A program made the position numbers and the translations under genes. 30,211 bases of DNA from a virus. The stretch's first letter is position 1; each line of letters begins with the position of its first letter. Positions 12,504 to 20,010 of this stretch are shown here, piece by piece. The stretch is taken from the IMG/VR virus record IMGVR_UViG_3300044904_000301, positions 1 to 30,211 of that record, one strand, 5' to 3'. The notes beneath the pieces are model-generated. The model made no database searches, had not been told where the DNA came from, and worked only from the letters and a program-made list of their open reading frames with translations.

Positions 12504-14036
12504 GTGAAGCACACTATTCGTCAGGTGAAGTATCTCAAGTCTCTTCGTCCAGAGCTGCAATACACGTCTATTGCAACGATAGGCAACCGTGTCTTTGCGC
12601 GGGCCCGGGCGAATGATGGTGCTCCCGTCTTTGTTGAAACAGAATACTGCCCTACCTATTTTACTCCTGATCTTACAGGCGCGTATGGTGCCGTAGGATT
12701 CGATGGAACCGCGCTCATGCCTAATGTGTGCGACACCATCAACGACGGCCGCCGGTTTCTTGAAGAGCAAGAGGAACACGGCGTGCCCGTCTATGGAAAC
12801 ATTCAACCCGAATACATGGTTCTCTCTGATGTCTATGGAGACAAGGATATCGATCCGAATATGGACCGGCTCCTCGTTTGGTTCCTCGATATCGAAGTGG
12901 ACCGAGACCCTATCAAGGGATTCGCCAAGATTGATGATCCGTTCAACCCGGTGACCGCGATCACGGTTATCTGGCAGCACATGGGACAGACCGGGACCGT
13001 GATCTACGGGACCAAAGACTACACACCCAAAGATGCAGAAACCTACGTGCAGTGCAAGAATGAGGACGAACTGCTCCGTCGGTTCCTTGACGATTTCAGC
13101 GCGGGTTACGACTACCCAGACATCGTGACGGGCTGGAACGTCCAGTTCTACGATATCCCGTATCTTATCAACCGCATGAAGCTCCTGTTCGCGGAAGAGA
13201 ACTGGATGCGGTTCTCGCCATTCGAGCGTATCCAAGACCGTCGCGTGACGCTGAATGGTCGGGACCAGACCGTGATGGATGTCAAGGGTATTGCGATTCT
13301 GGACTATTATGAGCTATACCGTAAGTTCACGTATCAACAGCAGGAATCTTACCGTCTCGACCACATCGCGCACGTAGAGCTAGGTAAGCGGAAGCTGTCC
13401 TATGCGGAGTTCCGTTCGCTCTATCGATTGTATCGGGAGAACCACCAAAAATTTATAACCTATAATGCGAATGATGTTAAGTTGGTGGTAGAACTTGATG
13501 CGAAGATGAAGCTCATTGAACTGGTGTGCGCTCTCGCGTATGGGAGTAAAGCCAATTTTGCAGATACGTTCCACCAAGTCCGGCTGTGGGATATCATGGC
13601 CTACCATTATTTGCGCGCCCAGGGTAAGCAAATCCCGCCGCGGAAGAACGAGACGAAGACCGAACAGTATGCGGGCGCGTATGTGAAGGACCCGTTGGTG
13701 GGACTTCACAACTGGGTCGTATCCTTTGACGTGGCGTCGATGTACCCCGGAATTATTCGTGAATGGAACTTGTCTCCGGAGACGATCATCGACCGGTCAT
13801 GTGTGAATAAATGGACGGTAGATGACTTTCTTACCAAGTCGGTAGACACCACACCCTATAGTGGCACATGTCTTGCGGGAAACGGACTACGCACACGCTC
13901 TGATGTTGAAGGTTTCATACCACACATGCTGAAAACGTTGTATGAAGAGCGTATTCGGTTTAAGGGACTGATGAACCAGGAAAAAAACACGTTAGAGTTG
14001 GTTAAAGCAGAGAAGCGTCGTCGGGGTTTAGAATAG
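12504..14036 (+). CDS. 43A: DNA polymerase family B, N-terminal part (T4 gp43-like, split)
   Basis: The 510 residues hold the N-terminal domain, the complete 3'-5' exonuclease and polymerase motif A. Exo I is FLDIEVD (D129, E131), Exo II NVQFYDIPYL (D217), Exo III YNANDVKL (Y320, D324), and motif A is SFDVASMYPGIIREWN (D409). The sequence stops at 14036 in the helical fingers region (LVKAEKRRRG), before motif B. Motifs B and C lie in the gene at 14685, so the enzyme must be assembled from two chains, or joined by splicing. Start GTG 12504 is weakly supported. Its last 35 bases overlap the reverse-oriented GIY-YIG gene. Split gp43 genes are known in Aeromonas T4-like phages. Confidence 0.93.
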   Translation: MKHTIRQVKYLKSLRPELQYTSIATIGNRVFARARANDGAPVFVETEYCPTYFTPDLTGAYGAVGFDGTALMPNVCDTINDGRRFLEEQEEHGVPVYGNIQPEYMVLSDVYGDKDIDPNMDRLLVWFLDIEVDRDPIKGFAKIDDPFNPVTAITVIWQHMGQTGTVIYGTKDYTPKDAETYVQCKNEDELLRRFLDDFSAGYDYPDIVTGWNVQFYDIPYLINRMKLLFAEENWMRFSPFERIQDRRVTLNGRDQTVMDVKGIAILDYYELYRKFTYQQQESYRLDHIAHVELGKRKLSYAEFRSLYRLYRENHQKFITYNANDVKLVVELDAKMKLIELVCALAYGSKANFADTFHQVRLWDIMAYHYLRAQGKQIPPRKNETKTEQYAGAYVKDPLVGLHNWVVSFDVASMYPGIIREWNLSPETIIDRSCVNKWTVDDFLTKSVDTTPYSGTCLAGNGLRTRSDVEGFIPHMLKTLYEERIRFKGLMNQEKNTLELVKAEKRRRGLE

Positions 14037-14595
14037 TTGCTCGTCCACCTTTGCGAGTCCAGGTTCCTAATAGTTTTTCTTTTTGAATGTGGTTCTTCAT
14101 TGAGTCGCTGATTTTTTTACGATGTTCTAATGAGAGCGGTAAACGTTTTTGCCCTCGTTGTCGTAGCGTTTGTTTCATGCCAAACTCTGGCGGCATTTTC
14201 TTTCCTTTACGGGCAATACTCATTTTTTGTTTAGTTTCTTGTGTACATGCTAAACGTTTTGCCCGTGCTTCTTTCATTTTGATGCGAGTTTCGTCGCTAT
14301 GTTTGTGACCGAATGTGCCGTCACCACCATTAGTCATATTGTATTGTGGAGTAAGTTTAGATATCCAATATTGCTCTTGTATTTTTATGTGTTCAGGAGC
14401 GGCAGAGTCGAGTATTTTGATAGTAAAATGCTCGGCACCATATTTGCGAATGGCACGATGAAATATTGTTGGTGAGCCGTTACGTGCCGAATTTTGGTGC
14501 TGTTTCCACCGGCGCTCAACAGTTTTCGTTGTTAGACCGATGTAGTTTTTGTGGTTGATGTTGTTTGTGACGCAGTATATAATAGATGTAGACAC
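14002..14595 (-). CDS. GIY-YIG homing endonuclease splitting the polymerase gene
   Basis: The N-terminus is a good GIY-YIG domain: SIIYCVTNNINHKNYIGLTT, then RRWKQH, FHRAIRKYG, IQEQYWI with the catalytic glutamate, and YNMTNGGDG. The C-terminal part has four NUMOD3-like repeats (DETRIKMKEARAKR, QETKQKMSIARKGKK and so on), as in I-TevI and SegA type enzymes. I chose the GTG at 14595 because a perfect AAGGAG (14607-14602 on the minus strand) stands six bases before it; an ATG at 14658 would add 21 unrelated residues. The gene is opposite to the polymerase it interrupts. Upstream are a strong 12-bp hairpin and a CTAAATAA element. Confidence 0.9.
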   Translation of the reverse strand: MSTSIIYCVTNNINHKNYIGLTTKTVERRWKQHQNSARNGSPTIFHRAIRKYGAEHFTIKILDSAAPEHIKIQEQYWISKLTPQYNMTNGGDGTFGHKHSDETRIKMKEARAKRLACTQETKQKMSIARKGKKMPPEFGMKQTLRQRGQKRLPLSLEHRKKISDSMKNHIQKEKLLGTWTRKGGRATILNPDDASLL

Positions 14596-14628
14596 GCCGG
14601 ACTCCTTGAAAGTCTGGATGGGTTTAGG

Positions 14629-14658
14629 GTGAGTAGAGGTCGTCAAACTTCTACTCAC
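14629..14658. promoter_or_regulatory. Strong 12-bp hairpin between the GIY-YIG gene and the second polymerase part
   Basis: GTGAGTAGAGGT at 14629-14640 pairs with ACTTCTACTCAC at 14647-14658 around a CGTCAA loop, with one GU pair. It lies in the 5' leader of the endonuclease mRNA and, on the other strand, just upstream of the second polymerase gene. It could be a weak terminator (TCGTTATTT follows on the plus strand), an mRNA stabiliser or a translational control element. Confidence 0.6.
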
Positions 14659-14661
14659 TCG

Positions 14662-14669
14662 TTATTTAG
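14662..14669 (-). promoter_or_regulatory. T4-late-promoter-like element (CTAAATAA)
   Basis: On the minus strand CTAAATAA stands 66 bases before the GTG of the GIY-YIG gene, with the 12-bp hairpin between them. It resembles the late element of T4-type phages (TATAAATA). Confidence 0.4.
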
Positions 14670-14684
14670 TGTTAGAGATGGGCT

Positions 14685-15773
14685 ATGATAGAACTAACAT
14701 CGATGACGGACGAAGAGTTACTCATATACGAAAAGAATACCGAGAAGCGCATGACCGCTTATAAGAACCAGCAGTTGGTAAGGAAGGTGAACCTCAATAG
14801 TGCTTACGGTGCTCTCGGAAGTGCGTACTACCGGTTCTACGACATCAACCTAGCAGAAGCGGTGACCAAGACTGGGCAATTGATTATTCGTTGGGTGGCA
14901 AAGGACGTGAATGCGTATCTCAATAAGCAGTTCAAGACTAATGAGGATTACATTATTGCGTCCGATACGGATTCTATCTATGTCCGTATGAGTGCGTGTG
15001 CCCGGGCCTACCAGAATCTCTATCCGAATGATACGAAAGAGCAAGTGGTGGCGATGCTAGACAAGTTCTGTAACCAGAAGCTCCAGCCCGTCATCAATCA
15101 GGCGTTCTCCGATTTGGCGGACTACATGAACGTTGTGATTCCTTGCCTATCCATGGTGCGGGAGAGTATCGCGGATAAGGGTGTATGGACAGCCAAGAAG
15201 CGTTACATCCTCAACGTCTATGATAGCGAGGGCGTGCGTTACAAGGAACCCAAGCTCAAGATCATGGGGATTGAGGCGGTTAAGTCGAGCACTCCCGCGA
15301 TTTGTCGAGACATGATCAAGCACGCCATGAAGCTCTTTATGACGGGCACCCAGGAAGATGTGTGGGCGTATATCGAGGAGTGCCGCGGAAAGTTTGTTGG
15401 GGCGCCCTTTGAAGATATCGCGTTTCCTCGCTCGGTGAACGGAATGAAGAAATACAGCCACATGGACAAGAGCGTTCCGATTCACGTCAGGGGCGCACTT
15501 GCGTTCAACGAGGCTTTGAAGTCGTTTGGGCTGGAAAAAGAGTATGAGCCGGTGCATGAGGGTGAGAAGATTCGGTTCTCGTATCTCAAGGAACCCAATA
15601 CGTTTCACACGCACGTCATGAGCGCCCCCGAGGGGTGCCCGCCAGAGTGGAACATCGAGAAGTGGATTGACTATGAGACGATGTTTGAAAAGAGTTTGGT
15701 TGAGCCTTTGGAGGCGATTCTTTCCTGCGCAGGGTGGTCCACCACCCACACAGCGTCCCTCTTTGACGATTGA
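14685..15773 (+). CDS. 43B: DNA polymerase family B, C-terminal part (T4 gp43-like, split)
   Basis: The 362 residues hold the rest of the polymerase domain: motif B RKVNLNSAYGALG (K34, N38, Y41), motif C ASDTDSIYV (D94, D96) and the thumb with WTAKKRYILNVYD and KIMGIEAVKSSTPAICRDM. The end, MFEKSLVEPLEAILSCAGW and then TASLFDD, matches the T4 gp43 C-terminus that binds the clamp. Added to the first part the length is 872 residues, near the 898 of T4 gp43, so nothing essential is lost. Both parts lie in the same reading-frame phase. The ATG has only a weak purine-rich site (GAGATGGG). This chain alone cannot act; it needs motif A from the first part. Confidence 0.93.
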   Translation: MIELTSMTDEELLIYEKNTEKRMTAYKNQQLVRKVNLNSAYGALGSAYYRFYDINLAEAVTKTGQLIIRWVAKDVNAYLNKQFKTNEDYIIASDTDSIYVRMSACARAYQNLYPNDTKEQVVAMLDKFCNQKLQPVINQAFSDLADYMNVVIPCLSMVRESIADKGVWTAKKRYILNVYDSEGVRYKEPKLKIMGIEAVKSSTPAICRDMIKHAMKLFMTGTQEDVWAYIEECRGKFVGAPFEDIAFPRSVNGMKKYSHMDKSVPIHVRGALAFNEALKSFGLEKEYEPVHEGEKIRFSYLKEPNTFHTHVMSAPEGCPPEWNIEKWIDYETMFEKSLVEPLEAILSCAGWSTTHTASLFDD

Positions 15774-15818
15774 GTGGCAGGTGACGCTTCCACCCGAACG
15801 ACCAAAATTTCCACTATT

Positions 15819-16433
15819 ATGAACTATACATTTGAACAACAAAAGGCGTATCATCAACAGCAGCATTGGTTTAAGGTTGGCGATGATTATGCGCGTCTTG
15901 CCGTGAATGTGATGCAGGAACAGCGGGGATTAACGCTTCATTATCGCACGGACCTTCCGTTTCAATATTCGTGCGGAGAGACGGAAGAAGGATACGAGGT
16001 CAAGAAGGACCAAGTATGGGTTAAGTCCCGTCGTTTGTCCATTGAAGTTTATAAGCAACGCAAGAGTGGTAGGTTTAGTCTTGCGACAACGTGGATGCCG
16101 CGCCCCTATAATACGCATTCGCTGATTCAGGGCGATGAGTCCGCGTTATTCGTGTTTGAAAAGTGGGACCTCTATAAGCGAATTGGTAAGTGGCCACTTC
16201 AGGAACAGACCATTTACCCAAAGAACGGAAGTGCTCCGTTTCGTATTGCACGATGGTTTCTTCCAGTGGAGCAAGCGATAGAGTGGGCAAAAGACGTGAT
16301 TGTTTTGGATGAGACAGCAGCTAAGTTAGAGCGTTCTTTATTTCAGTCCATACCGGATTATAGTAAGCCGGTGGTTCCCATGATTGTAACGTTACCCACG
16401 ACATATGAAGAATGGTGTTGCGTTCGTCGTTAG
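15819..16433 (+). CDS. Hypothetical protein
   Basis: From ATG 15819 the protein has 204 residues; a GTG at 15774, directly behind the polymerase stop, would add 15. Neither has a clear Shine-Dalgarno sequence. The sequence is rich in aromatic and basic residues (HYRTDLPFQYSCGETEEGY, VWVKSRRLSIEVYKQRKSG, TTWMPRPYNTH) with alternating strand patterns, and so is probably a soluble alpha/beta protein. It lies between gene 43 and uvsX. I recognise no motif or family. Confidence 0.6.
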   Translation: MNYTFEQQKAYHQQQHWFKVGDDYARLAVNVMQEQRGLTLHYRTDLPFQYSCGETEEGYEVKKDQVWVKSRRLSIEVYKQRKSGRFSLATTWMPRPYNTHSLIQGDESALFVFEKWDLYKRIGKWPLQEQTIYPKNGSAPFRIARWFLPVEQAIEWAKDVIVLDETAAKLERSLFQSIPDYSKPVVPMIVTLPTTYEEWCCVRR

Positions 16434-16446
16434 TTTGTGTTATAGT
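16418..16446 (+). promoter_or_regulatory. Possible sigma-70 promoter for uvsX
   Basis: TATAGT at 16441-16446 is a good -10, with a poor -35 (TTGCGT at 16418-16423) at 17 bp. It lies 20 bases before the uvsX start and its GGAGG site. Confidence 0.4.
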
Positions 16447-16466
16447 ATGTGCTTGGAGGTTAGTGA

Positions 16467-17522
16467 ATGGTGAAGGACTTTTTCAAATCGTTTGTAGATG
16501 ACTTGGGCGACCCCGATACGGCAATCGCTGCGGACGGCACGGCGTCGTCGGAGTTCTCAGGATATATCGATACGGGCAGTTATGTGCTCAACGCCGCGCT
16601 GAGTGGGAGTATCTTTGGTGGACTCCCAAATAACAAGGCGATTGTGTTTGGTGGCGACCCCGCGACAGGTAAGACGTTCTTCGCGTTGGGACTCGTCAAG
16701 CAGTGGCAGAAGCAGTATGCGGATGGCCGCACGTTCTACTTCGACACGGAATCGGCGGTCACCAACAAGATGATGCTGGACCGAGGGATTGACATTACCC
16801 GAGTGGCCAAGTCGGAACCAGACTCCCTAGAGGGGTTTAGGAACACCGCCGTCAAGCTGTTGGACAAGTATGCGGAGCTTGACAAAGAGACGCGGTTTCC
16901 GCTCCTACTCGTTCTGGACTCTCTTTCTATGCTCCCGTCCCGCAAGGAAATGGCGGACGTAGCGGAAGAGAAGGATACGAAGGACATGACAAAGCCCGGC
17001 ATCATCAAGGGCACATTCCGTCTTATCCGTTTGAAGCTTGCCAAGGTTCAAGTTCCCTTCATTATCACAAATCATGTCTACGCACAAATTGGTGCCTACA
17101 TGCCGACCAAAACCATGGCGGGTGGCAGCGGTGCTCAGTATGCGTCCGATACGATTGTGATGCTATCTAAGAAACAGGAGAAGGTCGGTGACGACATCGT
17201 GGGCATTCTGGTCCATGTGCATGTCAAGAAATCCCGTCTTTCCCGTGAGAATACCAAGGTGGATGTTCGCATCCTCTTTGATGGGGGCCTGGACCGCTAT
17301 TACGGTCTGCTGGACTTCGCTGTGGAAGCGGGTCTCATCAAGAAGGTCTCCACCCGCTACGAGTTACCAGACGGGTCTAAGGTGTTCGAAAAGAAGATCC
17401 TCGCTCATCCAGAGAAAGTGTTCACGCAGGAGCTATTGGAAAAGCTGGACGAATACATGAAACCCAAGTTCACATATACCGCGACTGCTGCGGCGACTGA
17501 GGTTTCAGATGATGAAGAATAA
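16467..17522 (+). CDS. uvsX: UvsX recombinase (RecA-like)
   Basis: The 351-residue protein shows Walker A GGDPATGKT (residues 62-70), the strand FYFDTESAV that holds the catalytic glutamate, Walker B LLLVLDSLS, the L1/L2 region with IITNHVYAQIG followed by GGSGAQYASD, and a C-terminal acidic tail (SDDEE). UvsX forms filaments on single-stranded DNA and carries out strand exchange in recombination-dependent replication and repair. The Walker A is closer to cellular RecA-type consensus than the atypical T4 one (GPSKSFKS). GGAGG at 16455-16459 precedes the ATG. It is followed by a coupled small gene and gp41, as is usual for replication clusters of this kind. Confidence 0.93.
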   Translation: MVKDFFKSFVDDLGDPDTAIAADGTASSEFSGYIDTGSYVLNAALSGSIFGGLPNNKAIVFGGDPATGKTFFALGLVKQWQKQYADGRTFYFDTESAVTNKMMLDRGIDITRVAKSEPDSLEGFRNTAVKLLDKYAELDKETRFPLLLVLDSLSMLPSRKEMADVAEEKDTKDMTKPGIIKGTFRLIRLKLAKVQVPFIITNHVYAQIGAYMPTKTMAGGSGAQYASDTIVMLSKKQEKVGDDIVGILVHVHVKKSRLSRENTKVDVRILFDGGLDRYYGLLDFAVEAGLIKKVSTRYELPDGSKVFEKKILAHPEKVFTQELLEKLDEYMKPKFTYTATAAATEVSDDEE

Positions 17523-17823
17523 TCCCAAGCAGGAAATACTGAATGCGGTGCTGCCCCGTATCTGGCAGCCCAAGTCAACAGATGAATCGAAGCTCGCATT
17601 AGAGATTGTAGACGGGCCATATAAGGGCGTTATTTACGGGTATACAGAGTTTGGCGCAGTGGGTCAAACAGAGGATGGGATGATTCCCGTCAAGTATGAG
17701 ACGGTGGTGTATTCCGGGCCAAAAGGATTCCAACAGGATGAAGCGTTTGATGCCTTTACGAGAGATGTGTTGGTCGCATGGCTCGAACTGGTCGCGGAAC
17801 TCGAACATAGCAAAGGGCAGTAA
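17509..17823 (+). CDS. Hypothetical protein between uvsX and the helicase gene
   Basis: The 104-residue protein overlaps the uvsX end by 14 bases and the helicase start by one base, so all three are likely translated together. GAGG at 17498-17501 precedes the ATG. The sequence contains strand-like stretches (KLALEIVDGPYKGVIYGYTE, VKYETVVYSG) and a C-terminal helix (DAFTRDVLVAWLELVAELEH). The strand part has the feel of a small beta barrel. I know no family for it; its place suggests a replication or recombination accessory protein. Confidence 0.65.
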   Translation: MMKNNPKQEILNAVLPRIWQPKSTDESKLALEIVDGPYKGVIYGYTEFGAVGQTEDGMIPVKYETVVYSGPKGFQQDEAFDAFTRDVLVAWLELVAELEHSKGQ

Positions 17824-19244
17824 TGCAGCCACTCGAAAGAACCATACTCCGCCAACTCTTCGAAAAGCGGGAGTTTGCGGAGCGTGTCGTGCCGTATCTA
17901 AAAGAAGAGTATTTCTTTACTCCGGGCGCGGCGGTGATCTATAAGCTGTATCAGGCATTCTTTGAGAAGTTCCATGTCGTGCCGCAGTTTGCTGTGATGC
18001 GGATTGGGCTGGATTCAGTCAAGACACTAACGGAACGGGAAGCGAAGGACGCCCTCGCGGAACTGGTGGAGGTGGAAGTCGAACCAACGCTCGCGTCCAA
18101 CCAAGACGCATGGCTTTTAGAACAAGCCGAGGAGTTCTGCCAGGACCGCGCCGTGCATGTGGGGTTGCAGGAGTGTATTCGGGTCATGGACGACCCGAAA
18201 GCGACCAGACATACGATTCCCGACATCATGAAGAATGCGTTGTCGGTGAGTTTTGATACACATGTCGGTCACGACCTTCTTGCGGACGCCGATGCACGAT
18301 ACGAGTTTTACCATAAGCAGGAATCCAAGCTCCCGTTTGACTTGGAGGTCTTCAACGCGATGACGCGGGGAGGTATCCCGAAGAAGACGTTGAACGTCGT
18401 GATGGCGGGAACGAACGTCGGAAAGTCGCTCTACCTGGTGCACCAGGCTGCGAGCTACATTCGGATGGGAAAGAACGTTCTGTATATCACCCTGGAAATG
18501 GCCGAGGAACGGATCGCAGAACGTATTGATGCGAACCTGATGAACCTTCCGATAGACGACGTGCATGACCTTCCAAAGATGGACTATACACGGAAGATCA
18601 ACGCGATCAAGACGATGACAACGGCCCGGTTGCTCATCAAAGAGTATCCGACTGGTCAGGCTCACGCGGGGCACTTCCGGGCGCTCTTGCAGGAACTGAA
18701 GCTCAAGCAGAACTTCGTGCCGGATGCGATCATGGTGGACTACATCACGATTTGTGCGTCGTCCCGCCTGAAGCTGGGTGCGAATGTCAACTCATTCGGT
18801 CTGTATAAGTTCGTGGCAGAAGAGCTACGAGCGATTGCGGTAGAATACAACGTGCCGGTTTGGTCCGCAGCGCAGTTCAACCGAGAAGGCTTTGCGTCGT
18901 CTAGTCCGGGCTTGGACCAGGTTGGAGAGTCGTGGGGAATCCCGCAAACTGCTGATTTCATGTTCGCTTTGGTCTCTACAGAGGATTTGGCAAAGTTGGG
19001 ACAGATGGGTGTCGTAGAGATGAAGAATAGATATGCTAAGAAGAAAACATTCGGACAGCAGCTTATTGGTGTAGATACGGACAGGATGAAACTCTATGAT
19101 TTGACTTCGGCACAGATGGCGTCGTCTGTAAGTTTGCCGCCAAGCACGATGAATGCTCCGTCGTCTACGTTTCAAACGTTCAACAAACGGAAAAAGCGGC
19201 CGCTCCAAGCTCTTAGAAAGCAGGGGCCCGCGCAGGACGAATAG
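17823..19244 (+). CDS. 41: Replicative DNA helicase (T4 gp41/DnaB-like)
   Basis: The 473 residues (T4 gp41 has 475) comprise an N-terminal helical domain and a RecA-like ATPase: Walker A AGTNVGKS (195-202), VLYITLEMAEERIAERI with the DnaB-type LEM element, Walker B DAIMVDYITI, and further VPVWSAAQFNREG with the sensor glutamine. The linker region includes FDLEVFNAMTRGGIPKKTL, a standard entry into the DnaB core. The hexamer unwinds DNA on the lagging strand and works with a primase not seen in this window. The C-terminal tail after about residue 430 is basic and low in complexity. The start overlaps the preceding stop by one base. Confidence 0.92.
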   Translation: MQPLERTILRQLFEKREFAERVVPYLKEEYFFTPGAAVIYKLYQAFFEKFHVVPQFAVMRIGLDSVKTLTEREAKDALAELVEVEVEPTLASNQDAWLLEQAEEFCQDRAVHVGLQECIRVMDDPKATRHTIPDIMKNALSVSFDTHVGHDLLADADARYEFYHKQESKLPFDLEVFNAMTRGGIPKKTLNVVMAGTNVGKSLYLVHQAASYIRMGKNVLYITLEMAEERIAERIDANLMNLPIDDVHDLPKMDYTRKINAIKTMTTARLLIKEYPTGQAHAGHFRALLQELKLKQNFVPDAIMVDYITICASSRLKLGANVNSFGLYKFVAEELRAIAVEYNVPVWSAAQFNREGFASSSPGLDQVGESWGIPQTADFMFALVSTEDLAKLGQMGVVEMKNRYAKKKTFGQQLIGVDTDRMKLYDLTSAQMASSVSLPPSTMNAPSSTFQTFNKRKKRPLQALRKQGPAQDE

Positions 19245-19251
19245 GACTCAA

Positions 19252-20010
19252 ATGCGTATCCAGACACTTCACCGTCGGGTTATCCGCGATATGGATATGA
19301 TGTTTGATGACGTGAATGCTGTCTTCCCGCCCAAGATGCCGAAACGTTATGAGACGCGCCGAATGAACTTGGGCGCTTTTGTGAAGCGGCTAAATACAGT
19401 AACAACGAAGTTCAACGTTTGCAACGAACTTCATGATGATGCGGAGATCCCGAGAGGCGCCGCAGCGGTGGCGGGCTTTTGGTATCCCGAGGACTTGTTA
19501 CCAGAAAATGATAGCGATGCGGATATCCGGGTAACCTGGCATCCAAATCCCGCTGCTCATCGGATCAAGATGACACCGATGCAGTGGGCGCGCCGGCGGT
19601 ATTACTTTTGGGAGCGTCTCGCGCACGAACTAGTGCATCGGTACCAGAGTTTGGATCGACCAGATGATGCTGTTTCGCGGACGTTCCGGGTGCGGACGGA
19701 TAACGAGGAACAGGCGCAAGAGCAACAGCAGTATTATAATGACTATGATGAGCTTGAGGCTTACGCGCACGATGCCGCATTAGAACTATCGACGTGGTGG
19801 CCTGGGTGCACCATTCAGCAAGCGATAGCGCAAGCACAGGAACTTCGTAATGACGCGAGAGTGAATGCGACGTATAATACGTATTTGACGACCTTTGAAG
19901 TAGGACATCCGGCCCGGCCGCATTTTAGACGGAAGGTGAAGCAGTGGTACCACGCGATGCAACAGACACCGGACTTCTATTCGAAGCTGGCACTCCCGCG
20001 TTTAGTGTAA
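19252..20010 (+). CDS. Putative HExxH zinc metallopeptidase
   Basis: From ATG 19252 the protein has 252 residues with a zinc-protease motif HELVH at 125-129, in RYYFWERLAHELVHRYQSL, and a likely third ligand in YDELEAYAHDAALEL (E169). This pairing is typical of gluzincin-like enzymes. Between them lies a Gln-rich stretch (EEQAQEQQQYY). There is no signal peptide, so the enzyme would act inside the cell. Substrates might be virion precursors, phage regulators or host proteins; none can be chosen from sequence. The 3' end overlaps the next gene by 67 bases. Confidence 0.62.
   Translation: MRIQTLHRRVIRDMDMMFDDVNAVFPPKMPKRYETRRMNLGAFVKRLNTVTTKFNVCNELHDDAEIPRGAAAVAGFWYPEDLLPENDSDADIRVTWHPNPAAHRIKMTPMQWARRRYYFWERLAHELVHRYQSLDRPDDAVSRTFRVRTDNEEQAQEQQQYYNDYDELEAYAHDAALELSTWWPGCTIQQAIAQAQELRNDARVNATYNTYLTTFEVGHPARPHFRRKVKQWYHAMQQTPDFYSKLALPRLV

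Noticed and set aside
12474-13235. Long open frame (253 codons) on the minus strand opposite the polymerase gene
   Set aside because: It lies wholly opposite the exonuclease domain of the polymerase, has no recognisable domain, and such antisense frames follow from the codon bias of the real gene.
14037-14684. Group I intron in the polymerase gene
   Set aside because: No P7-like pairing or intron core elements were recognised, the endonuclease runs antisense, and both polymerase parts have usable stop and start codons. An RT-PCR would settle it.
15147-15866. Minus-strand open frame of 239 codons opposite the second polymerase part
   Set aside because: It is antisense to polymerase motif C and thumb; the composition is a mirror of the coding strand.
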